A DNA stretch of 64,000 nt, taken from positions 4,605,473 to 4,669,472 of the forward strand of contig OX453275.1 of NCBI GenBank assembly GCA_949710005.1, written 5' to 3'. The DNA is from Ricordea florida. Lineage: Eukaryota; Cnidaria; Anthozoa; Corallimorpharia; Ricordeidae. Under the pieces are notes generated by a model. That model was not told where the DNA came from. It ran no database searches and saw only the letters and a list, made by a program, of their open reading frames with translations. Each line of letters begins with the position of its first letter. The stretch's first letter is position 1. The position numbers were made by a program, and so were the translations under genes. Shown here one piece after another: positions 13,201 to 25,200 of the stretch.

Positions 13201-16200
13201 TTTCTTTACAGGTTATTAACACGTGTTCTACGGTCTTCTTTCCTCCACAAAATTCAATTCGTCTTTGTCTTGAAAACCAACCTAGGTTGAGAATCTTGCA
13301 AAGTTTGTAACCTTGTACAGAGGCATTCACGCCTTGCGAGAAGCGCGTACGAGAATATTCACATAGTGCGCATGCTCACTACTCACCTGATTATTACTAT
13401 GGCGCCATCGAACAAGTTGAACGCGTCTTTGATGTAACCGTAAGAACCGAGGCCAATGAGTTTCAAAAGCATCTCCAGAGCAAAGATGGCCGTGAAAATG
13501 TAGTTTAAAGTCTCCAGCACATCTGTCATTTTTTGGGGCTACAAAGTAGCAAATTTAAGAGAATAAGCAAAATAACTACCACTTGACGTGCAAATAGTAT
13601 AGGCAGATACATTTGAGTTCACATCAAAACATTAAAGGTAGAACTCAGTACCACTGGAAATGCAACCGAATAAGCATTTTGCCGTTGGTCATGATTAATT
13701 GCCAGGTACCATGCTAGAGAACACAAACTTTATTGGAACAACATTAAAAAGGAACTCGCCACTTTAAATGATGCGAGCCCTTAGTTTGTATCATTGTTCC
13801 TGTTTTCTTTATCCTCTGCAGCTATAGTGCTTTGTTACGGGTTGGCCAGCTGCAAAAGGCCTGTTGTGTCGAAAGCGTCGTGGATTCCCCCGCCTACCAG
13901 ACCCTAGAAAGGAAGCTAATCTACCGCAGGTTTAACTCCAGTCTTATATTGCGGCTGCACATTTATGGTGGGGATAGACAGTGTGGAGCTACGTTACCAG
14001 CATAACGAAACAACACACTGCCATCACCAGGCCTGGAATCCCCCTAAAACTGTCGATCGGAAGTCTAAACGCCAGCCACTTCACTACTCTGCCTTTACTT
14101 TTGTTAGACAAGAGGGCTCATAAAGTAACGACGGATTACCTGTCCATGGTATTCGATTCCCATGCTTAGTGTGTTTAAGAATATCGCTGCCATGATGATG
14201 TACATGAACCATTTGCTTTCCACGCTTGAGCGGCATCTGCGACGAAAACGTGAGCACACCTTTCGTTGGCGTCGAGATTCCAAGTCGTTAGTAGAAAGGT
14301 TGCTCTCACTGTCCCCATCCTCTTGATACACACACTCTGATTCATAATCAACTTTAATGTCTTCTTCAACGTGCTCCATTGCGCACGAGCAGGCATTCTG
14401 TATGGCCGTAGCTGCAGCTGTGCTGGCTGTAGCAGTTGCAGTTGCGCTAGAAAGAGAAGCCGCTGATAAAAACGTGTGGGCGGAAACATCCGCGACCGCT
14501 GATCTACCATTTATGGCAACTGCTGCTCTCGCGTTGGTAATCATCTCGCCGGGAATCGAACTCGACGGTTCTTTCCGAACAGAGCACGACGAACCTGTGA
14601 TTATGGAAATCTTTGGTATCGTAGTTGGCTGGCTATCACTCTCACCGTTCGACTGTGATTGGCCAGGCAGTTGACCTGGCACAGTTAGAGTATTACCAGT
14701 AGTAACATTTTTTTCCGGTTTAGGTTGAAGACGACGAAAGTGCGATGATGACGCCTCAGAGGTCGCGTTCACGCTTCCCGGATTCATGGGAATCTGCTGA
14801 CCCATTTCACCGCAAGGACATCCGGGATCTGTGCAGTGGACGTGATGATGGTAATGATGATGATGATGGTGATGATGATGGTGATGATAAACATGTTTGT
14901 TTTTCTTTCGTCTGCGGTTTTTGTGTTTGGAAGTTATTGTTCTTTTATTTTTTCCTTCACAATATTTCCAATGAAACCGCGAATTCATTCGTCTCTTAAA
15001 TCTTCTAACCAAGTGTTCTATGTATCTTAGTATTTCGACCCAGCAACCGTCTCTGTCATAGCGACTGCTGGAAATTGTGCTCGTACTCGTTCCTTGTCGA
15101 CGGCGACTCTCCTTCAATAGCTCATTTTCTCTTTGTTTAGTTTCTTGGAATTGTGTTGTAATTACAACCAAACATAGATTAGTCATAAAATACGACGCAA
15201 TCTGAAATGGGATAAAAAATGGAATGCACCTCAAAAGAGAGAATTACCCAAGAAAATTTTATGGTTTATGCATCAACGAATACAGAAAATAACTAATGGA
15301 AATTCTTGCATCTCTATATCCAACAAAAGAAAAACATGAACGCATGCAACTTTCCATATCTGTAATTCCAAAGCTCAGTTTGTGATTCTTTCAACGACAA
15401 AAAGTATTTAAAACGTGAATTGCAATATGAGATTCTGCCGTGTGTGCCGTTGCTTCTAACAGGCCCGAAACTCTATACAAGACATTAGTTATTGTCTTAC
15501 CACAATAAGAATAACAAAATAAATCCAGTTCCAAAAGCCATGAGCGTCTTGCACAAAATACATAATGTCCGACCAACCTTCCAGAGTAATAACCTGTAAA
15601 TATTGAAAATATGTACTTATTGACTGAGTAGGGGGACCTAGTCGCGCCTTGGTGTACGGGCCGTATACAGGAATTTTTTATAGTGTGTTTCAATAAAAAC
15701 GCGTGCGGGACCGTGCGAGTCGTATGATAAAACATGTTAAGCGCGCGGGACCATACGGGTCATATGATGAAGCAAATTACGCCCAGTTCAGTCTCCCAAC
15801 GTTTGATCAGGAAAACATAATACTTAAATAAAGTGTTTGTTGCATAGAGAACTTGCTCAAATTTTATGTATGATTCACTTTGGGACTGCTAAGTGACGAG
15901 TGTTTCCATATTTCCATATTTCTCCAGTTTTCTGTACACTAACTATCAGAAGGAAGTCTTGCCGACTCAGCACTTCGACAAGGAATCATCATGAGGCGGC
16001 TAATTCTGTACGCTGGGTGAACCTATACAATACTCGGTTTGTGCTTTTTTGGTTCAGGTTCTGTAAAGTCACTTTAAATCCAAACATTTATAAACCCTAA
16101 CTCAAAAGTGATTGAACACTACTTAGCCAAGCAAATGTTTTTAGGAAAATTTTAAATAACGGTATTGTTCAACATTAACTAACTGAACACCAACTAAACA

Positions 16201-19200
16201 TGTTTAGTTAAATCAGGTTTAAAAACGTGAAAATTGGTAACCGAACACTGGAAAACGGGCTTTTACACAGGATTCAAATAAACTTTAACATGTTCTTAAA
16301 TTTGCAGTCAACATGCTGCTACGTTTGTAGTCAGTAAGCAGCTTTTATAAAGGAGACAATTTTTAACCGTGTTTAACTTAAGAGCATTTAAACATATTTA
16401 AGCTTTAGTGTGAACAGGTTATAACATGTACACCGTGGATAACAAACTAAAAAAATCATTTCTCCAGCTTACTATTCAAAAAACTGAGTTTTTCTTGATC
16501 AATGCTAGGCAATCGCTTAGAACAAGGATTTATTAACTTACTTGAAAAATGGCTACCCAGGCAATAAATATGTTATCAAACCCAATAGCGCCCCAGAATG
16601 GGTTATCTCCCTTCTGCTTGCACACATTGTAATATTGGTTCCAGTTTATGCAGGCGTTGGAATTGTTCGAGTTTTGAGTTTGTTTTACGTAAGACTCGTA
16701 GTCCAATGTACAGACACGTGCTGAGTTCTCATACGACGGGATTAATCCACCGTCGCACGTAACCATGCCTGAGACATCAGGGGTAGAACACACGAAGTCC
16801 ATTTGGTCTGGTGGAATGTAAAACTCGGTTAAGTTGAAACTGCAATGGTAAAAGCAATCAACAATAAGAAAAACTTACAACGGAAACGAATAAACAAACC
16901 TAAATCACCAAATAAACTTAAAAAAAAAACAGAAAACAACGATCCAGAACTAGGAAACGTTAAGCAGCTAAAGCAAAGGTACGAGAAACCACGCGAACGA
17001 CTGAACGAACGAACGACCATGCATGGGGAGAAGACAAAAGAGAAAAGTTAAAGAATGAAAAAAACAGTTAGAGCACGAAAAAATAAACGAGAAAATGAAC
17101 AACCAACGCATTAACAGAAGAAAAACAAAAAATGCAACCTAAAACAAACCGACCGATGAACGCTTATGCGGAAAAGTGAATAAGCAGAGGAACACGTATA
17201 GAACGAAAAATTCAAAGTTAAAAGACAAATAAATGGAAAACGAATGATGACAATTGGCACTGTCTATGACTTCATGCGGTTTCCGCTGTTATCATTTAGA
17301 ATATTGTAGTCAAATAAACCATACTCAAGTGCAAAACACTAAACAAACAGGCACAGTGAACGATAAATTGTCTCAAAGAAAAAAGAGCATGGATCAAAAA
17401 TAAAACTTTGAGAACATTAACATTTTCAGTCAACTATGTGTTTGAATAAGCCAATAAATTTTGCCGAGTTAGAAAGAGATTAGTCGCTCCCCGAAGGGTA
17501 CTTGGCAGAGTTCGTTGTGGGCCGCTAAGGGAGGTCGTTCGTATTCTACTGTTTCACTCACTCATTCACTTACTCACTCAAATACTCAGCAGGGCCGGGT
17601 TGTTCGAAGCAGGGTTAAGGTAACCCAGGGTTAGTACGAAATTTAAATGCTGATATGAGAGCTTAAAAAGCACATTCAGAATAATCAGGGTTGTCAATTA
17701 GGGCCGGGGGCCGGGGGCCGGGGATTTCCCCCGGCTACTCACGGCAGGACCCCCGGCTACTTTCGTCGTTATATTAAACCAAACGAGCAGCCGAAAATTC
17801 TACATTAAAAAGGAGATAAGCGTGCTCCATAACCGCTTGCGGCTTTCCCCGGCAACTAACAACAAATACCCGGCAACTTGAAATCTCAGTGACAACCCTG
17901 GGATAATAAAGTTATTGTAGAGGAAAGAAACCCGGATTAAAATTTATCCCTGGATTAGCGCTAACCGGCTTTCGAACAATCGGCTCCAGGACAACATGAT
18001 GATTTCGCCTCCATAGGAGGCAAAGGTCGCAAAAACAATTGCTTCACTTTCTGATGAAATGCTACAGTAGAAGTGACAAAGCCCAAAGAAAGTCTGCGTT
18101 GAAGGCTTTCGATTTTATCACTTTCAAATAACGAGAAACGTACCCGGCTGCTGGGACGTTCGCCGGTAAATTCAGAAAACATCTTCCTCTTAATCTGCCA
18201 CTCCATAATTGAACACCAACTATACCGAAAATGGCAAAGATAAAGAAACATATGGCCAGAACATTCCATAACATTGGCAGTGTGTCCAACAACAAAGTCA
18301 CCAAGATACGAATACCTGACAAAGAAAAGGGACAATTGCACAATAAGAATGGTTCATAATGTAAAAACAACATCATTCAACAAACAATATACAATTTACC
18401 AGCAAGTAGCCGAGCTGAGCAATGACGGGTAGTATGAGGTGTAAATGATAATTATATAATATAACTTGGCTAATTAAATTTGACAGACAGAAAAATATGA
18501 TATATAATGTACTAATAAACAATTAATAAAGCTTCTCCTTGGTGACACAGAGAAACAACGCTGAGTCTAAATTTTAGTCGAAATTTCTTTTGAGTGCTTT
18601 AATACCCTGTTAGGCCCGGTTCATAAGTCTCATTTCTGCCGAACCGAATTCAATTCAAATCATTGAATTCGGCAGAAATTCGACGTCTGTATCAGCTCCC
18701 AAATTTCTACCGCACCTTCGACTGGTCTTGACGCACTATCCGGCAGAAGTGCGGTACCGATTCAAACGTCCCATTTCTGCCGTGTTGAATGTAATAGCTA
18801 TATTTACCTACATTATGTTAATGTCTGATAATTAGTAAATCAAGGCTTACCATGAAAATGGCGTCATGTCGAGCGGCTTACGCGCGGGAATTAGGCGAAG
18901 AAGAAAGCTCCACGTCTGAAGAGAGAGGAAAACCCTCGCAGGAAATCACATGCTACTAGTGCTGGAGAATTACTGCAGCTCTAATGATGACATTGATGAA
19001 GAAGTGTATAGAAAGAAAAATATTTTGGTCCTCCCAAAGAAGAAATAATCCTCCTTGTTGCAATACGCTATTGCATGTTTAATCAGCCAATGATTGCATA
19101 GATGGTTATTCCCAATACGGACCATTCTTTGTTTATATTCAATCAGCTAAAGATCGTGCTAAAAAAAATAATTATTCATGATGAAGTGAGTAGGTGTAAA

Positions 19201-22200
19201 GGGCCGAGTCTGGCGCAATTTAATAAATAAAAAATCAATTTTATAATTCTGGCGCAATTTAATAAATAAAAAAATTAATTATATTTGTTTAAGGTTTGTA
19301 GAAAAAATTTTTGAAAAAAGGTTTAAATAAATAAAAAATATTAATTAAAATGGATCAATTAAATAATTTATATGTTTTCAAATTAAAACTAATTGCTAGT
19401 GAGTTAAAAATTAAAGGAAGATCAAAAATGCGTAAAAAAGATTTTATCAATGAATTTAAAAAATTTAAAGAGGAGGAAATTATTAATTTAATTGAAAAAG
19501 TTTCTACAACTAAATCTTGTATTTGCGAACATGGTATGCTTAAAAGTTTTTGTAAAGATTGTGGCGGCTCAAAAATATGCATTCATGGAAAAGTAAAATA
19601 TCAATGTAAAAATTGCAAAGGGTCACAAATATGTGAGCATGATAGACAGAAAGCGCATTGTAAAGAATGTGGAATGATTAAATTATGTATACATAATAAA
19701 AAGAAAGCATATTGTAAAGATTGCGATGGAACTCAAATATGCGCTCATGGAAAACAAAAATTTTTTTGTAAATTATGTGATGGTTCTCAAATATGCATTC
19801 ATGGAAGAAATAAAGCATACTGTAAAGAATGTGGCGGCTCGCAAATATGTTTACATGATAGACAGAAAGGGCATTGTAAAGAATGCGGAGGATCACAGAT
19901 ATGTGAACATGGAAATAATAAATCAATTTGTAAAAAATGTATTTAATAAAAGATATAAAAAAATAAAATAAAATAAAATAAGAAAATGCTAGAATTATTA
20001 TTTAATTATCTTGATATTAATTGTGGTAAGGGGAAAAAATAATTAATATTGAATATTTTAATGATAACAAATTATGTTTTTATGAATTTATAGAATCAAT
20101 AAAAGAAGATTTGTTAAAAAATTTATCAAAAAATCGAAGTTTAATTTATGAAAAAGAAGAACTTTGTTTTATGTTTGGGGTTGATTATTATAAAAGAAAT
20201 TATGAAGGCGGTTTTTGTTATTTCAGTGATATAAATTTTGGTGTTAATGGTATATGTGTTGTTAACTTTGTAAAAAGTTTATTAGATTTTGGAAATAAAT
20301 ATTATGAATATAATGGTTATTATGATAAGGAATGTAATATTAATAAGTTTGATAAAAACTTTATTGTTGAGTTAATGAAAGTTACTATATGTGTAAATAA
20401 ATATAAATTATTACATAAAAAGAAATTTTATAAATCATTATATGATGAACTAATGCCTATAGCATGGCATCCATCTAGATATTTAGATTGGTGCATTGAT
20501 GTTGAAGAGTTAAGATGTTTGAAAAAATTATGGGGAGAAGAAGATTAATATTATATAATTATGTTATATAACTAAATATAATAGTTACATAACAAAAAAA
20601 TTTATCTAAATCTTAAACTAAAAGTTATTGGAGATCCTTTCAAATCAAATTTTTCCCATTCAGAATTTAATATACTTAAATCAAAGTAATTAATTAAGCT
20701 ATCATATTTTTTAATTGGAATTGTTGGGTAATCTTGTGATGGTATGTTTGCTAGCAATTGTGATGGTTGTATTTTTAAAAGATCAGATTTTTTACTATTC
20801 ATATATGACATTCTATTATCAACTATACTACACATTAATCTCAATGGTTCTTTTATGTTTATATTAATCTCATATATTCTGTTTTTAATTAAAATTTCTG
20901 GCAAACCCAACGAATTTTGTAAACCCCCGCTTAGTTTAATGTTAAATGATTTATTATTTATTATATAGTTAATATTATCACCGGTAAATATTAATATATT
21001 TTTACCTTTTTCAGTTATGCTAATTAATGTTTTTATATCATTAATTGAATATGTTCCAGGATTTATTACCATTAATTTATTATTGATTGTATCACTTATT
21101 TGCTCTAATTTTTTGAAAATAATCAATCTTTTGGATTTTATATCACAATCTAGTAGTTGTAATTCACTAACATATTTAATTGGCGGGTCTAAATAAATCC
21201 GTGTTTCAGAATCATACATTGTAATGCTAAACATTTTTTTGATTAAATTATATTAGTTTTTAGATTAATTAAAAACTAAGAAAATGGAAACTAATATACT
21301 TAAGAGGCGTATATATCTTGAACCTAAATATTTAGATAAAAATATTATGAATCATCTTTTAAAAACAATTAATAAAGTAATGGTTGGCGAATTTGATAAA
21401 GAATATGGATATATTATTTCAGCAAATCGTATAATAAAAATTGTAGATAATGAAAATACTTCTTTTGTTTTAAAATTTGAAGCAAAAACATATAAACCAA
21501 AAATTAAACAAAAAGTTGATGGTGTAGTATGTATGGTTTATGAAGAAGGTATTTTTATTAATGTTTTTGAAAAAATGAAAATTTTAATTCCACATATTTA
21601 TTTGAAAGATTATAAGTTTGATGAAATTTTTAATACATATGAAAATAAGAATAACAAAATTGGAATAGGAGATAAAATTAATGTTGAAATAAAAGCAGTT
21701 AGATATGATAAAAATGGATTTAGTTGTATTGGTTTTTTAGTTTAAATATTTTGTTTTGATTAATCTTTAGATTTTTATAATCAAAACATTAACGAAATAA
21801 AAACCAAGATAACGCCCCGCCTAAAATCATAAACAATATAAGATTGTTTTGATGTGAATCTATATAATTATTTTCTTGTTTAACTTTATCAGTTTTTGTT
21901 TCTTCAACTATTGGATTTAGTTTTCTCTGATTTGTATTTAATAACGAAACTTTTGAAGATCCTAAACTATGTTTTATTCCAACAGTTTTTGTTCCAACAT
22001 TTATTGAATTATTTATTCCAAAGTTCATATCTTCTGTTACCTTTTTCAAATCATTATTATATCCAATAATGCTTTCTGTATTTATTATTAAATTGCTTGG
22101 CATTAACCAAACACCAGGAGCTACAGCTAAATCAAGACGAGATTTTGATTCTTGAACCGCCGTTTGATATCTTTGAATTGATTTGGATATATCATTTTCA

Positions 22201-25200
22201 ACCACAGAACTTTCAAATAAAGATATAAAGTTTTCTTGGGTTTCAAAACCACCTCCTCCTTTACTAACAATTGAAGTTCTAGTATTAACTTGTGATCCTA
22301 AAACACAATAAACAAAAGCTTCAATCGATCTATTTATTCTTCCTAATCCGGCTTTTGTTAATCCATACCCAGATTCTGGTATAAACCACGCATATTGAAA
22401 ATCTACAAAATGATCATTTCGTAGCATAGATATTAAATTTCCATCTATTTTCTTTCCACCATCATCTGAAAATTTAGCTGAATTGCTTGGCCAAATATTT
22501 GCATCAGGATCATAATTTCTTACAATTCTAACGTTTTGATTTCCTCCTCCTTGTCCATGAACGCTTCCAGGAGGCACGTATCCTTTTCCATAGTTAATGA
22601 ATACATCACCAACTCCTCTATTTGCTCCTCCTTTCCATCTGAAATCAGCTAAAGGTTTATTTAATCCCTTAAAATCTTGATTATTGCTTAAGCCAAATTC
22701 TGCGCATAAACGATTATAAGAATTTTTGTTGTATGGATTATTTTTTAAAGAAAAAGTTTTTTCTCCGGGTAATGGTAAATATAATTCATATAATATTCTT
22801 CTTATAGTAAAGTAAATGTGAAATATAAAAAAACTTCTAATAACTCTTGGATAATTTAAACTATCATTTAAACTTACACCACATCCTGATGTTGCGCACC
22901 AAACTGCCATGTTTAATTGCTGAGGCCAGTGATTAATATTTGGTTTATTCAACCAAGCTCTAGCTTCTTTACCGCTAGTAAGTCCTACAGTTTGATTTTT
23001 AAATACATTTTTCATTTGTGCAGTAAAATGGTGTTTATCTGTAACATATATATCTAAAAGTATTAACATTTTTGTTACATCGTTTGCAAATTCATCGAAT
23101 TTAACTCCAGGTATTGGATATGTTTTGTTTGTAAATGATAAAGTTTTTGGAAATGAACTAAACTTAATTTTATTTTCTAAGTTCTTCGCTTCGCTCAGTC
23201 CTAAATCTTTCCATAATAATGTTTTTAAATCATTAGAAAGATTTTCAGTCCAAGTTTTCCCAGAAGGATCATCATTAGACATAATTGTTGTTCCATTAAC
23301 TTTCCATTTAATATACCCACCAAATGAATCATTAATAAATGTAAATTTATCAAGATTCGCGTTTGGATATCGGGTTTTGAAATCGTTTAATAACATCTTA
23401 ATTCTTGTTTGTATCAAATAACGAGATCTTTAAATTTGTAAGAATTAAGATGTAAATTCTCTTCTAATTCCAGCAAAACAATTACAACCAACATCAGTTC
23501 TTTCAAATGAAATCTTTAATGTGTTGTACCGGTTAATTCTTTTAATAGATCTTCTCGAACTTTTTTCCTGATTATAGACATGTCGAAGTTTTTTTGGCTA
23601 TCTTTTCTAAATTTTTGTCTAACTTCTTGTTTTAGTTTTTCAAACTTTTCAGATTCTGATAAAATTATAGAAAATTCTTCATCTGATATTTTCCCATCTT
23701 TAAAAGCTTTAGAAACCAAATCATTAATTGTGTTTAGTTTTGATTTTGCAATTGAAGATGTTTTTTCATGTTTACTGACTTTATTTGAAAGCCTTTTTGA
23801 AGCATAACCAAAACAAACAGATATTCCTCCAAAAATACCTCCTATTACGCCTAAAGGCACTCCAACAACAGCACCAAACCCAGTAAGAGATGTACTAAGC
23901 CCGCTTGCTGATAAGATAATTGAGAATAAACCTCCACAAATACTTATTTTTGTAAATACAAGTCTAGCTCTATTATATTTTTTTCTTACTTCTTCATAAT
24001 GTTTAATTTCTCTTTCAAGATTTTGTAATACTTCACCAGATTTTTGTAACCTGAAATTATTAGGATCTGTATTTTGTAAAACTGGATAAAGTCCGTTATT
24101 ATTAGTATGTGAATAAGTATTTCCGTTGTAATCTGCCATATACTTTTTACTGAAAAATGTGTTATCTTTAGATCTTAGTTTCGTTTTTTCTTAATATTTT
24201 CCACAAAATATAGAACCACGGCCATTATTAATAACCAAGCATTCTCGCCTAAAAATCCAATAACCTGGCCGGCTGTTTTGAATAGAAAGCTAACGATAGC
24301 TCCAACCATTCCTGGTAATATTTCCCCCAGTTTTTTACCAATATTTTTCAAACCATTCCCTACGCCTCTTCCTAAAGTAGATAAACCCTTTGAAAGATTA
24401 GAAACTATAACTCCAATGATAACGCCTGCAGCACTTAAAACAGCAAATGCTGTAAAACCATACTTTTTAAAGATATTCTTTAATCGCTCTCGCAATGGTA
24501 AATTTTTAATTATTTCGTCTTTTCTAGCTTGAATGTCTGATATTTGTTCATCGTTTGAAATTATTTTATTTCTAATTTGCTCTCTTAATTTATCAACCTC
24601 AGATCTTAATCTTTCATTGCTTCGCTCTAGATTTGATGCATTTAATTTATCCTTCTTATATTTATCTATTTCTTCTTTGTATAATTTTATTTCTTTCAAA
24701 ATTTTCTCTTGTTGTATTTTTAACTCTATATTCTGTTTAGCGGTTTGATCAAAAAGTCTTTTACCTTCTGAAGAATCTCTTTCCATATTTTCTTTTTCTG
24801 CTTTTTGGCTTTCAATTACTAAAGCAAGTCTTCTTACTTTTTCTTCATATTGAGCAATTTCTTTTGGATGTACTTTTGAGGCGGCGTCCAATCCTTGCAA
24901 TGCATTATCTAAATCTATAATTCTTTCATTGGCTTCTTTCAATACATTATCTAATTCTCTAATTTTTTCATTAGATTTTTTCAATTCTGACTCAGAATTA
25001 TTATATTTTTCCAGAATTGTTTCATAATCAGCGCCTAGAGCTTTTATCATTGTTTTTGGTAAATCTTCAAGCTTAAGAACTCCATCTTTATCAATTATTA
25101 TATGTTTTACTGCTCTTGGATTATTGCTAAATTTTCCTGATATACTTCCATCTTCCTCAAATTTAACATTAAATGTTGCGTTGTCTGGATTGAAGTCTGG

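Noticed and set aside
14357..15030. Plus-strand open frames opposite Cav3 exon 7
   Set aside because: Shadows of the minus-strand coding exon and its CAT/CAC repeat.
20111..20113. TTG as the true start of the second Polinton gene
   Set aside because: The -1 frame is open further upstream and an ATG frame leads directly into it, so a frame break explains the layout better.
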